A stretch of DNA of 64,000 bases from CAZMYM01 sp964620325 (GTDB lineage: Bacteria > Bipolaricaulota > Bipolaricaulia > UBA7950 > UBA9294). The translations under genes and the position numbers were made by a program. The notes under the pieces are model-generated. The model was not told the DNA's origin, made no database searches, and saw only the letters and a program-made list of their open reading frames with translations. Each line of letters begins with the position of its first letter. The stretch's first letter is position 1. This document shows positions 51,260 to 60,070 of the stretch, one piece after another. Where the stretch lies: NCBI GenBank assembly GCA_964620325.1, contig CAZUIM010000001.1, positions 110,118-174,117 of the forward strand, given 5' to 3'.

Positions 51260-52210
51260 GTGAAACGAACGATAGGTTGCATGCTGGTGGCCCTCCTCGT
51301 CGGAACGGGCCTCGGCGCGTCGGCTCAGGTGCCGGCGACGGTGCTCGACATCGATCCGGGCGTCGCCTTACTCGGCGCCGGAGGAGCCGGGATCTCGATC
51401 CCGAACGGAGCGGAGACGCTCTACTACAATCCGGCGGCGCTGTCGCAGTTGCCCGGGATCAGCTTCAGCTCGTACTACGCGTCCCACTTCGGAATGGCGA
51501 ACTACTCCGCCTTCGCGCTGACGTTCCGGAACTTCGGCGGAGCGGTCATGCTGCTCAATTCCGGCGGGATCCAAGGGTACGATGCGGACGGGACTCCGAC
51601 GGAGGCGCTCGGCTACGGGAACGCGGCGTTCATCTTCGGAGCCGGGCTGACGCCGAGCGACCTCAGATTCCTCCCCGATCTCGGACTCGATTTCGCGCTT
51701 GGGGCGCGGATCAAAGGGGTCACAACGTCGATCGGCGAGGTCAGCGGATCCGGCTTTGCCGTCGACCTCGGCTTCTGGTCGGCGCTGCCCGACGTGCGAT
51801 TCGGATCGGTCTCCGTCTCCGAGATCTCCTTCGGGGTCACCGTCGTGAACATGTTCGGCGCGCTGACCTACGACGCGACTCAGGAGAGCTTCAGGATGGA
51901 CATCCAGCTCGGTGCCTCGGCCCTGTTCCTCGAGACCGTTCGCGCCGCGCTCGACATCCGCCTCGGCGGCTCGACGCACTTCGGTCTGTCGTATTCTCCG
52001 GTTCCGACGTTCGCCCTTCGGCTCGGGATCATATCGAAGGGCGGACTCTCCGTGACCGCCGGACTCGGAGTCAACGTCGAGGGGTTTCTGATAGACTACG
52101 CGTTCGTCACGCACACGCTGGGGGCATCCCATCGCGTGTCGTTGACGCTCGACTTCTCGGCCCTCGACATCGGTGCACTCAGCCGATCGCTTCGGAGGCT
52201 GCTTCCGTAG
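51260..52210 (+). CDS. PorV/PorQ-like outer-membrane protein
   Basis: A 316-residue exported beta-barrel. The signal peptide MLVALLVGTGLGASA is followed by the family opening GVALLGAGGAGISIPNGAET then LYYNPAALSQLPGISF, typical of PorV-like proteins that help surface attachment of type IX secreted cargo. Alternating hydrophobic strands then run to the end. The start is GTG at 51260, with GGGAGGGAGA upstream. It begins 14 bases after the PKD protein, whose tail looks like a type IX sorting domain, so the two are a plausible secreted-cargo and partner pair. Other Por genes are not in the window. Confidence 0.8.
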   Translation: MKRTIGCMLVALLVGTGLGASAQVPATVLDIDPGVALLGAGGAGISIPNGAETLYYNPAALSQLPGISFSSYYASHFGMANYSAFALTFRNFGGAVMLLNSGGIQGYDADGTPTEALGYGNAAFIFGAGLTPSDLRFLPDLGLDFALGARIKGVTTSIGEVSGSGFAVDLGFWSALPDVRFGSVSVSEISFGVTVVNMFGALTYDATQESFRMDIQLGASALFLETVRAALDIRLGGSTHFGLSYSPVPTFALRLGIISKGGLSVTAGLGVNVEGFLIDYAFVTHTLGASHRVSLTLDFSALDIGALSRSLRRLLP

Positions 52211-52259
52211 CAAGAGAGACTGCGTGGCCATCCTTCCCGATCGGGAGGGAGTCCGGAGG

Positions 52260-52291
52260 GGGAGCGACGGGATCGCTCCCTCTTCTCGTTT
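52260..52291 (+). terminator. Terminator after the PKD-porV operon
   Basis: GGGAGCGA / TCGCTCCC (52260-52267 and 52273-52280) with a five-base loop, followed by TCTTCTCGTTT, 50 bases after the PorV-like stop. It separates the operon from the convergent tgt gene. Confidence 0.7.
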
Positions 52292-52305
52292 GCGGGGCCA
52301 CCGAT

Positions 52306-53517
52306 CTATCGAGGTGCGGTCCAGTCGGCGGCGAGCGCGTCGAATCGATTCTCGGCGATCGCGGCGCGGATCTCGGCCATCATCCGCGCGAAGAAGCGGA
52401 GGTTGTGAACCGTCGCCAGCCGGTAGAAGGAGACCTCGCCGGATCGGCAGAGGTGCCGGAGGTAGGCCCTGCTGTGACGGGCGCAGGTCGGGCAGTCGCA
52501 CGAAGGATCGATCGGCCCGTCGTCCTCTGCGAAACGGGCGTTTCGAAGGTTGATCCGATGACGCGGAGCCCCCCGAACGAAGACCGTCCCGTTGCGAGCC
52601 AGTCGGGTCGGGGCGGCGCAATCGAACGTGTCGATCCCGCGGCGCACGGCGGTGAAGATGTCGTCGATCTCTCCGATGCCGAGGAGGTGTCGCGGACGCT
52701 CCTCTGGAAGGTGCGGGATCGTCCAATCGAGGACTCGAAGCATATCGTCCTTCGAGCGTCCGAGCGAGCCTCCGATGGCGAATCCGGGAAAGCCCATCTG
52801 CGCAACGTGGCGCGCGCTCTTCTCGCGCAGCTCTCTGAACGCACCCCCTTGGACGATCCCGAAGAGGACTTGGTTCGGGTTCGGGAACGTCGGGTCATCC
52901 CGAAGGAGGCGGAACGCCTCGAGGGCACGGCGCGCCCATCGGTGCGTCCGTTCCATCGCTTGCCTCGTGTAGGTCTCGTCGTGAAGCGGCGAGGTGCACT
53001 CGTCGAGTGGGAGGATGATGTCGGCTCCGATCTTCCGCTCGATCTGGATGACCGACTCCGGTGTGAACATCCGAGGAGACCCATCGACGATCGAGCGGAA
53101 GTCGGCGCCGACCTCGCTCAGCCGGACGAGCGACCTTCCCGAACGTCGCTTGCCTGTGCGAGCTTCGTCGTTGGGGAAGATCGACGCGACCTTCCCGACG
53201 CCGTGCTCCTTCCCCGCGCCGAGACTGAAGACCTGGAATCCGCCCGAGTCGGTCATCGTCGGTCCCGGCCAACCGGAGAAGCGATGGATCCCGCCGAGGG
53301 CGGCGATCGAATTCTCGCCGGGGCGGAGGTGGAGGTGATAGGCGTTGGAGATCAGGACCTGAACGCCGATCTTGACCAAGGCGGCCGGTTCGACCGCCTT
53401 GATCGTCGCCCGCGTCGCAACGCCGACGAAGGCCGGCGTCTCGATCGGCCCGTGCGTCGTCGTCAGCCTTCCGATCCGTGCGAGGCTGCTCTTCTCTCGG
53501 TGTGTGACCTCGAACAT
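52306..53517 (-). CDS. tgt: Queuine/preQ1 tRNA-ribosyltransferase
   Basis: Tgt exchanges guanine-34 of GUN-anticodon tRNAs for preQ1 in bacteria. The 403-residue form starts MFEVTHREKSSLARIGRL. It has ISNAYHLHLRPGENSIA, GGIHRFSGWPGPTMTDSGGF with the conserved Asp, SPRMFTPESVIQIERKIGAD, LDECTSPL, FGIVQGGAFRELREKSA, and the zinc site CDCPTC with ARHSRAYLRHL. All catalytic stretches are present. The ATG at 53517 is chosen by homology; a GCGGGATCC upstream is a weak site. The ~220 bases to the DUF4015 gene hold nothing recognisable. Confidence 0.96.
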   Translation of the reverse strand: MFEVTHREKSSLARIGRLTTTHGPIETPAFVGVATRATIKAVEPAALVKIGVQVLISNAYHLHLRPGENSIAALGGIHRFSGWPGPTMTDSGGFQVFSLGAGKEHGVGKVASIFPNDEARTGKRRSGRSLVRLSEVGADFRSIVDGSPRMFTPESVIQIERKIGADIILPLDECTSPLHDETYTRQAMERTHRWARRALEAFRLLRDDPTFPNPNQVLFGIVQGGAFRELREKSARHVAQMGFPGFAIGGSLGRSKDDMLRVLDWTIPHLPEERPRHLLGIGEIDDIFTAVRRGIDTFDCAAPTRLARNGTVFVRGAPRHRINLRNARFAEDDGPIDPSCDCPTCARHSRAYLRHLCRSGEVSFYRLATVHNLRFFARMMAEIRAAIAENRFDALAADWTAPR

Positions 53518-53743
53518 TGGATCCCGCCCGGCTTCCGTCTCAGGGGACGATCGTATCCGATCGTGCCGGGTCCGGCCCAGGAAGGCGCATCGAACGCATA
53601 TCGGGCGAGGCGGAGGCACCGAGACGTCGGGGGCGTGGGACGACGCTGCACCGAGTCGCGTTGCGCCTCCTCTGCGACGCGCGGCGCGCGTGGCCCTCGC
53701 GCTCCGTTGCGGTGGCGACGAAGCTTCTGAGTGAGGGACGCGT

Positions 53744-54745
53744 CTAGAGCACGTTGTAGAGCGCGGCGTAGTCGCAGGCAGGATGCCAGAAGAGGTATCC
53801 GTCGGCGCCGGCGTCGCGGGCGGCGCGAATCTGGGCGGCGATGTACTCCTCGAGACTCATGCCGGTCGGAATCTTGAGGTCGAATGCCTGGAGGAACGGT
53901 CGGAATCGGGCGCCGACCCGCTCCTTCGCCCCGGTCAGTGCATCGGAGACGACGCCGTACGGATCGTCTCGATAGGTCTGCTCGACGTAGTGCGATGGAT
54001 AGAGCATCGGAGAGACGAAGTCGACGTACCGGCAGATCCCCTCGAGCGACTGACCGATCGGGTCGATCCGCCGCTCGTTCCACGACCAGAGAACGCGGCC
54101 GAACAGGTCGGCGGAGAGGACGATCCTTCCGCCGAGTCGGCTTCGGGCCTCCGCGAGGAAGCTCTCGATCGCCTCGTACCGCGCCTCGTAGGCCGGCGCG
54201 AGTTCGCCTCCGTCGGCATAGCGGATGTAATCGAACTGAATCTCGTCGAAGCCGAACCCGGCGACCTCTTCTGCGATCGCCAGGTTGTACTCCCGCGCTT
54301 CGGCCGAGTCGGCCGGGAGCCAGTCGGTGCTGAGTCCGTAGTGCTCGGCGAGGAGAGGATCGAAGAAGACGACCTGCCGCGCGATCAAGTAGAACCCTCG
54401 TCTTCGCAGTTCCGGCAGCAAAAGGGGGAAGTCGATTCTCCCGGTCGACGCGTCGATCAGGTCGGCGAGCGGAACGTCGCTGTCGTAGGTGAGCTCGCCG
54501 TGCATGTTCTTGACGTTGATCACGAGCGCGTTGAGCTTTCCGGCCTCTCGCGCGGCGAGGAAGCCTGAGACGACGTCCGGCATCGCCAGGGCATGGGAGG
54601 TCAGATAGATTCCGACCCGGTCGGATCCTGGATTGGCCGCGGAGACTGCGACGCTCGTAGCGCCACGTTCCAGGGACAGGATGCCAACGCCGCCGAGGGT
54701 CGAGACGGTGACGACGAGGGCCAGGAGAAGCTTCGTCCGGCGCAT
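53744..54745 (-). CDS. DUF4015 putative glycoside hydrolase-like exported protein
   Basis: A 333-residue protein with a signal peptide (TKLLLALVVTVSTLGGVGIL) and a TIM-barrel-like domain: VGIYLTSHALAMP, NALVINVKNMHGELTYDSDV, FYLIARQVVFFDPLL, GFGFDEIQFDYIRYADGG with paired acidic residues, SADLFGRVLW, VDFVSPMLYPSHYVE, GADGYLFWHPACDY. These match DUF4015 (PF13200), predicted glycoside hydrolases of unproven activity. Two Met codons (54754, 54745) are possible; 54745 gives the standard signal peptide. TACGAT ends eight bases before it, again suggesting a leaderless message, without a clear -35. Confidence 0.83.
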   Translation of the reverse strand: MRRTKLLLALVVTVSTLGGVGILSLERGATSVAVSAANPGSDRVGIYLTSHALAMPDVVSGFLAAREAGKLNALVINVKNMHGELTYDSDVPLADLIDASTGRIDFPLLLPELRRRGFYLIARQVVFFDPLLAEHYGLSTDWLPADSAEAREYNLAIAEEVAGFGFDEIQFDYIRYADGGELAPAYEARYEAIESFLAEARSRLGGRIVLSADLFGRVLWSWNERRIDPIGQSLEGICRYVDFVSPMLYPSHYVEQTYRDDPYGVVSDALTGAKERVGARFRPFLQAFDLKIPTGMSLEEYIAAQIRAARDAGADGYLFWHPACDYAALYNVL

Positions 54746-54934
54746 ACTCCACATCGTACGGCGGCGGCGAGCCGATGAGCTCCTCGGTTTCCACCGTCGG
54801 AGGGACGTACGGCACGTCCGCGAAAGACGAGATCGGTTGGCGGTCTTCACGCCCTCGCCATCCGACGTTCACACCGTGATCACGCGCGTGGCGCATCCTG
54901 GTTAGGTGGGCGCGACCGGGTCCCCCGGGGCGCG

Positions 54935-54963
54935 TTGGCGGGCCGTGTAGGCCCGACTATAAT
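54935..54963 (+). promoter_or_regulatory. Promoter of the NosD-DUF192 gene
   Basis: TTGGCG (54935-54940), 17-bp spacer, perfect TATAAT (54958-54963). Transcription from about 54970 gives a leader of about 50 bases with GGTGGTG and AAAGGA before candidate ATGs at 55001 and 55019. Confidence 0.6.
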
Positions 54964-55018
54964 GGCCGGAAACAGGGTTTCCGTGGGTGGTGAATTCCCT
55001 ATGAAAGGATCTGTGTCC

Positions 55019-56932
55019 ATGAGACGACGACTGCTTGTTGTTCTCCTCGGGATTGCGGTCACGCTCGTCGGGACGAGCGCTCTGGGGCGAAGCCCGATCT
55101 CGATCCTCGGCGATGCCGACTTCACCGCGGCGAACGGGGTGATCTCCGGGAGCGGGAGCCCGGACGATCCGTACCTCATCGTCGGGTGGGAGATCACCGT
55201 CGGATCGGATGATGCGTACGGTGTCCAGATCGAGAACGTGACGTCTTCGTTCGTCCTGCGCGGGCTGATCGTCGAGAACGCCGTCGATTCGAACGGCGCG
55301 GCGATTCGGATCGGGCTGTCGAGCGGCGGACGGATCGAGGATTGCACCGTGCACAGCTCGCGAAACGGAATCGAGATCATCTCTTCGACCGGAATCGAAA
55401 TGCTGGGATGCGTCATCGACGTGAACGGGCGCGGCCTGCGGGTCGAGGGGGAGGCGGGAGCGGAGTACGACCACTCGATCGATTCGACGAATCTGTTCAA
55501 CGGCCGGTCGATCGTCTACCTCCACGGACTCGATGGCGAGACGGTCGAGAATCACACGACGACGCACATCACCGTCGCCGACAGCCGGGACGTGACGATT
55601 CGGGAGAACACGGTGATGGACGGTGATGGGATCAATCTCGCGTTCGTCGAGGATTCGACCGTCATCGGGAACGCGGCAGGACGTAACAATCCCGTGCTGA
55701 ACGAGAATGGGATCCAGCTCTACCAGTCACACCGGAACACGATCACGGCGAACCTTCTGAAGAACACTCGGGCGGCCGGGATCCAGCTCTCGCTGTCGAC
55801 CGAGAACGAGATCACCTACAACTACTTCGCGGTCGACGACACGGGAATCCGGCTGGTTGCGTCGGACGGAAACACGATCCGATGGAACGAGGCGCTCGGA
55901 TGCATCACCGGGATTTGGCTGACCGGCGGGTCGGAGGAGAACGCCGTCGAAGGAAACGTGATCGCGGGGAAGGTGGCGCCCCACCTCGACGCGAACACGA
56001 AGGTCGGTGTGATGCTCGAATCGACCCGAGCGAACGAGATCAGCAGCAACGTTCTGAGCGATTGTGAGATCGGAGTGCAGATCTACGCCTCCGCGAGTGA
56101 GAACCGGTTCCTTTCCAACACGATCGTCGCCGGCGCTTACGGAATGGCGATTTCGGGGTCGTTCAACGAGATCGAGGGAAACCTGATCAGCCAGAACTCC
56201 CGTGGGCTCCTCTTCCAGGAGACCTTTACGGAGACGACGACACGAGGAAACGCGGTCCGTCGGAACGTCTTCAGCGACAACGCGAATCACGTGTACACGA
56301 ACTTCGATTCGACGGGGAACACCTTCTCGGGCAACGCCTTTCTCGGCGACGGCGTCGCACTCGTCTCCGATCGCGGGACGGGGAACGCTTGGAGCGAGGG
56401 GGGCGTCGGCAACTACTGGGGCGAGGGGGCCGTCGAGGACGAGGACAAGGACGGGATCGGGGACGAACCGGTACGAGTCTACCCATCGATCGTCGTCGAT
56501 GAATCGCCGCTCGCCGAGATCGACCCGCTCGAAGCGGGGATCGGAATCCTCGGTACACTTCCCCTCACGACGGTGACGATCGACCGGGAAGACGAGACTT
56601 CGTTCGACATCGAGGTCCTCCATGCGGTCGCCGGACACGAGCGATGGGTCGGATTCCGCGGGTTTCCCGAGGCGTTCCTCGATCGATTCCCCGGAATCCT
56701 GTTCGAGTACGAGCAGGAGGACGAGCTCCGGTTCATCATGGTGACCGTCCGGTTCGATCTCGACATCGCGTTCTTCGATGCAGACGGGTTGCTCGTCGGC
56801 CTCGCGACAATGGACGCATCGAGCGACGACTTCTACGGCCCCGGTGAACCGGCGCAATACGCGATCGAACTCCCGGCGGGCGCGATCGACGAGCTGTCGA
56901 TCGGCGCCGGCGCGCGGCTGGTCCTTCCGTAG
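55019..56932 (+). CDS. NosD-like beta-helix protein fused to a C-terminal DUF192 domain
   Basis: A 637-residue exported protein. The signal peptide (RRLLVVLLGIAVTLVGTSA) is followed by a long right-handed beta-helix with many repeats (GSGSPDDPYLIVGWEIT, IEDCTVHSSRNGIEIISS, ENGIQLYQSHRNTITANL, GNTFSGNAFLGD) ending in the NosD hallmark GGVGNYWGEGAVEDEDKDGI then GDEP. The last ~120 residues look like DUF192: VTIDREDETSFDIEVLHAVA, DRFPGILFEYEQEDELRF, FDLDIAFFDADGLLVGLATM, and AQYAIELPAGAIDELSIGAG. Both halves are extracytoplasmic types. The ATG at 55019 fits AAAGGA; 55001 is possible. A HAD phosphatase follows after three bases. Confidence 0.85.
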   Translation: MRRRLLVVLLGIAVTLVGTSALGRSPISILGDADFTAANGVISGSGSPDDPYLIVGWEITVGSDDAYGVQIENVTSSFVLRGLIVENAVDSNGAAIRIGLSSGGRIEDCTVHSSRNGIEIISSTGIEMLGCVIDVNGRGLRVEGEAGAEYDHSIDSTNLFNGRSIVYLHGLDGETVENHTTTHITVADSRDVTIRENTVMDGDGINLAFVEDSTVIGNAAGRNNPVLNENGIQLYQSHRNTITANLLKNTRAAGIQLSLSTENEITYNYFAVDDTGIRLVASDGNTIRWNEALGCITGIWLTGGSEENAVEGNVIAGKVAPHLDANTKVGVMLESTRANEISSNVLSDCEIGVQIYASASENRFLSNTIVAGAYGMAISGSFNEIEGNLISQNSRGLLFQETFTETTTRGNAVRRNVFSDNANHVYTNFDSTGNTFSGNAFLGDGVALVSDRGTGNAWSEGGVGNYWGEGAVEDEDKDGIGDEPVRVYPSIVVDESPLAEIDPLEAGIGILGTLPLTTVTIDREDETSFDIEVLHAVAGHERWVGFRGFPEAFLDRFPGILFEYEQEDELRFIMVTVRFDLDIAFFDADGLLVGLATMDASSDDFYGPGEPAQYAIELPAGAIDELSIGAGARLVLP

Positions 56933-56935
56933 ACG

Positions 56936-57607
56936 ATGAGGAGGATTACGGCCGTCGTCTTCGATCTGGACGGGACGCTCGTCCGGTACCACGGGATCGA
57001 GTTTGAGTCGAGCTGGGGAGCCCTTGCGGTCGCCGCCGGTGTCGGCGAGGCGTCGCAACGACTCCTCGCTGAGTTCTTGGCGAGGGCCGATGCTTACGAG
57101 GAGTGGGTGGCAAAGGACGCGGCCCTTCTCGCCGGAGTCTCCCTCTCTCGGGTCGAGTCGACTCTGTTCCCTGCGCCGTACGCGGTCGGCGTGCCGGAGG
57201 CGATCGAGCGCCTCCGGGGGCGATTCCGACTCGGTATCCTGTCGTCGGGCGTCGATCTGGTCGCCGAGTGGGTACGAGACGATCTCGGCCTCGACTTCGC
57301 GCTCGCCAACCATCTGACCGTCGTCGCCGGCCGATTCACCGGGGAGTCCGAGACGCGCGTGGCGCTCTGGTCGAAGGGGGCGGCGTTCGAGCGTCTCGCC
57401 GCCGAGCACGGCCTCGATCCGACGGAGATCTGCTACGTCGGCGACCACATCAACGATCTTCCTGCGATGCGCGTCGCGGGGATGGCGGTCGCCGCCAATC
57501 CGAAGGATCCGGAGCTCGTCGAAGCGTGTGACCACGTGATCGAGGACTTCGCCGAGTTGCCCGACCTGATCGACGCATTCGTCGGCGATCAGTCCGGCTT
57601 CAGGTAG
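56936..57607 (+). CDS. HAD-superfamily phosphatase (phosphoserine phosphatase-like)
   Basis: A 223-residue soluble HAD hydrolase: motif I VVFDLDGTLVRYHG with the nucleophile Asp, motif II ILSSGVDLVAEWVRDDLG, the Lys in LWSKGAAFERLAAEHG, and motif IV ICYVGDHINDLPAMRVAG. The ~80-residue helical cap between I and II (GVGEASQRLLAEFL, DAALLAGVSLSRV) fits the SerB-like group, but the substrate is unknown. It starts three bases after the NosD-DUF192 gene without its own ribosome site. Its 3' end overlaps the convergent acetyltransferase by 19 bases. Confidence 0.88.
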   Translation: MRRITAVVFDLDGTLVRYHGIEFESSWGALAVAAGVGEASQRLLAEFLARADAYEEWVAKDAALLAGVSLSRVESTLFPAPYAVGVPEAIERLRGRFRLGILSSGVDLVAEWVRDDLGLDFALANHLTVVAGRFTGESETRVALWSKGAAFERLAAEHGLDPTEICYVGDHINDLPAMRVAGMAVAANPKDPELVEACDHVIEDFAELPDLIDAFVGDQSGFR

Positions 57608-58137
57608 TAGAAGATCTGGTAGACGAGTCGGTCGAGGATCTCCTCCTTGAACGTGATCCCCAAACCGCGGCTGACGAACGCCGGGAGGCTCTGGCGGAGC
57701 GTCTCCGAATAGTCGACGGCGAGGACCGCGTCTTCCCCGAGCTTGGTCACGGCCTGCTGGAGAAGCTTGGCGCCGATCCGACGTAGATCTTGATGCTGCG
57801 GATCGATGACGACGGCCGGGAGGAAGTAGATCCTTCCGTCCCGGTATCGATTCGGATAGCGGCGCTGGAAGTACGAAGCGTTGACCCACGGGATCTTCGT
57901 GATCTCGTTGGTCAGTAGCGTAACGCCCACCAGCTCGTCTCCCACGTAGACGAGGTGCTTCTGGAAGTCGACGTCCTGCATGATCGCTTCGAACTGGGCG
58001 ACGCTGAACCCGCCGTGGTGGATCGGCGTCCGCTCGTTCAGCCGTTCGAATGCGTCCCGATAGATCGACCAGAGACGGAGTCTTGCGTCGGCGTCCTCGA
58101 GGACGAGGGTCTCGACGATCCGGATGCCTTCGGCCAC
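57589..58137 (-). CDS. GNAT-like acetyltransferase
   Basis: A 182-residue protein with GNAT-type features: VYVGDELVGVTLLTNEITK (core strands), YFLPAVVIDPQHQDLRRIGA (the acetyl-CoA-binding turn, V-x4-R-x-x-G/A), KLLQQAVTKLGEDAVLAVD and a C-terminal segment. Substrate unknown. It starts at GTG 58137, nine bases after the upp stop, so the two form an operon on the minus strand. It overlaps the 3' end of the HAD gene on the other strand. Confidence 0.75.
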   Translation of the reverse strand: MAEGIRIVETLVLEDADARLRLWSIYRDAFERLNERTPIHHGGFSVAQFEAIMQDVDFQKHLVYVGDELVGVTLLTNEITKIPWVNASYFQRRYPNRYRDGRIYFLPAVVIDPQHQDLRRIGAKLLQQAVTKLGEDAVLAVDYSETLRQSLPAFVSRGLGITFKEEILDRLVYQIFYYLKPD

Positions 58138-58146
58138 GCTGCTCTC

Positions 58147-58770
58147 CTAGGTTCCGAAGATCCGATCCCCCGCATCACCGAGGCCGGGGAGGATGTAGCC
58201 CCTCTCGTTCAGCTGCCGGTCGAGGGCTGCAGTGTAGATCGGAACGTCAGGATGAGCGGCCGTGTAGGTGTCGACGCCCTCGGGAGCGGCGACGAGGCAG
58301 AGGAATTGAATGTGCTTTCCGCCCTCGCGCTTGATGACGTCCGTCGCTGCAACGGCGCTCCCTCCGGTGGCGAGCATCGGGTCGACGAGGATGATCTGAG
58401 CCCGGGACAGCTCCGGCGGGAGTTTGCAGTAGTACTCAACCGGACGAAGCGTCTGCGGGTCCCGATAGAGCCCGATGTGCCCGACCTTGGCCATCGGGAT
58501 CAGATGAAGAACGCCGCCGAGCATTCCGGTGCCGGCGCGCAGGATCGGAACGAGAACGATCGGGACATCGAGTCCCTGTCCGATCGTCGATTCGAGCGGC
58601 GTGTCGATCTCGCGCTCTCGAAGCGGATACTCTCGTGTGATCTCGTAGACCATCAGGGCGGTCAGCTCGTCGAGAAGCTGACGGAAGGACTCGTTGTCGG
58701 TGCGGACGTCGCGCATGATCGTCAGCTTGCTCTGGATCATCGGGTGGTCGAGGATGTGGAGTTGCGCCAT
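58147..58770 (-). CDS. upp: Uracil phosphoribosyltransferase
   Basis: It salvages uracil with PRPP to UMP. The 207-residue protein has HILDHPMIQSKLTIMRD, VLVPILRAGTGMLGGVLHLI, the PRPP loop ILVDPMLATGGSAVAATDVI and the uracil-binding YILPGLGDAGDRIFG at the C-terminus. The ATG at 58770 has GAGGAGGACC upstream; a longer in-frame extension has no ribosome site. It is followed by a GNAT gene after nine bases. Full length. Confidence 0.97.
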   Translation of the reverse strand: MAQLHILDHPMIQSKLTIMRDVRTDNESFRQLLDELTALMVYEITREYPLREREIDTPLESTIGQGLDVPIVLVPILRAGTGMLGGVLHLIPMAKVGHIGLYRDPQTLRPVEYYCKLPPELSRAQIILVDPMLATGGSAVAATDVIKREGGKHIQFLCLVAAPEGVDTYTAAHPDVPIYTAALDRQLNERGYILPGLGDAGDRIFGT

Positions 58771-58859
58771 GGTCCTCCTCAGATAGGTCTGGACTGGCAG
58801 GAAGATACCGAATCGGATCGGGGCGGACAACCGAACCCGAGCGGTCGGAGTCGCCGGAT

Positions 58860-59981
58860 TCACCATGCGTGCTCGATGCCGGCGAGGATCGTCCGTGGGC
58901 CGTCCGGCCGCCGGGCGACGTCGAGTTCGAAGAAGACATCGAGGCGATCGGTCAGCTCCAGCTCGAGCGTCGCCGCCGCGCGTCCGGGGGTCATCCGTCC
59001 GTCCGCGTCACCGAGCCAGAAGAGGACGAACTCCGCGCCGGCGTCGCGGTCCGGTCGGATCTCCGTCTCGAACGAGAGACCGAGTGTGAACGGATAGACG
59101 TCATCGATCCAATCATCCGGGTCGAGCCGGACGACGGCGTCGAGTTCGATCGGCCCGATCTCGGACTCGAGAGTGACTTCGGCCAATCGAAGCGGTTGGA
59201 GGATCGGACCTGAGGCGGCTCCGCCCTCCAACCAGAGGCACGTTTCCTCGCCGAGGTCGACGGCCGCTTCGATCTCGATCGTTCGTCCCGTCGTCGTTCG
59301 CTCCGCCTCGAGGTCGAACGAGAGCCAAGGAATTCTCGGAATCATCAGGCCGGAGAGGTCGATGGTCGCCTCATCGAACCCGTCGGGCGTGATGTCGAGC
59401 TCGAACTCGGCGTCGACCCCGAGGAGCGCCGTCTCGCCGTCGATGCGCAAGTCGTAGAACAGAAGGTGGTTCCCGAGATCGACGCCGCGGAATCGCAATC
59501 GTCCTCCGAGCTCGAGGGTGCCGCTTCGACGGTGGTCGGTTCGGGTCCATTCGAGGTCGACGGTGAGCCATCGACGCGTCCTCGTCAGCTTGGATTCGAT
59601 CTCCACGTCCCAACCACCGTTCTCCCACGTGAATTCCGTCTTCCAATCCTTGAATCGATGCCGGTCTGGTTCGAATCGGAGCGTCGAGTCGAGGGCGAAT
59701 CGATCGAAGCCGAGTTCGACGCCGAAGCTCTGCTCGTCCCACGACGTCGCCTCGATCCCCGTGGTCGCGGTGGCCGACCAGTCTTCGTCGGCGAGTTCGA
59801 TCTCGATCTCTGCATCGAGTCGGAGTGTCCGATCGACGCCGACGTAGGCGGCGGTTGTCTCAGATTCTCCGGACAAGGTCGCCGCAGTGCCGCCGTTCCA
59901 GGCGACCGATGAGGCGAACACGAGGGCCGCGAAGAGGACGCCGATGGTGCGAGGATGTGATCGTCTGTCGTATCCGCCCAC
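58860..59981 (-). CDS. Putative outer-membrane beta-barrel protein
   Basis: I recognise no family. The 373-residue product has an N-terminal hydrophobic signal (TIGVLFAALVFASSVAW). After it come many alternating amphipathic strands rich in Asp, Glu, Thr and Trp (EIEIELADEDWSATATTGIE, LTVDLEWTRTDHRRSGTLEL, LFYDLRIDGETALLGVD). The C-terminus GIEHAW ends in an aromatic residue, as BAM-assembled barrels do. The start is taken as GTG 59981, seven bases after a TATCCT -10 (leaderless); the frame is open to 60017 but would cover the promoter. The outer-membrane localisation is inference. Confidence 0.62.
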   Translation of the reverse strand: MGGYDRRSHPRTIGVLFAALVFASSVAWNGGTAATLSGESETTAAYVGVDRTLRLDAEIEIELADEDWSATATTGIEATSWDEQSFGVELGFDRFALDSTLRFEPDRHRFKDWKTEFTWENGGWDVEIESKLTRTRRWLTVDLEWTRTDHRRSGTLELGGRLRFRGVDLGNHLLFYDLRIDGETALLGVDAEFELDITPDGFDEATIDLSGLMIPRIPWLSFDLEAERTTTGRTIEIEAAVDLGEETCLWLEGGAASGPILQPLRLAEVTLESEIGPIELDAVVRLDPDDWIDDVYPFTLGLSFETEIRPDRDAGAEFVLFWLGDADGRMTPGRAAATLELELTDRLDVFFELDVARRPDGPRTILAGIEHAW

Positions 59982-59988
59982 ATGTGAG

Positions 59989-60017
59989 AGGATAAGAGAT
60001 GCACCCGGAAAAGGCAA
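59989..60017 (-). promoter_or_regulatory. Promoter of the putative barrel gene (leaderless)
   Basis: On the minus strand: TTGCCT (60017-60012), 17-bp spacer, TATCCT (59994-59989), seven bases before GTG 59981. The start of transcription coincides with the start codon. Confidence 0.6.
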
Positions 60018-60070
60018 GCGGCCGCGCCCGTCTCGGGGCGAAGCCGCGTCCGTTCAGAGGAGGCCTGTTC

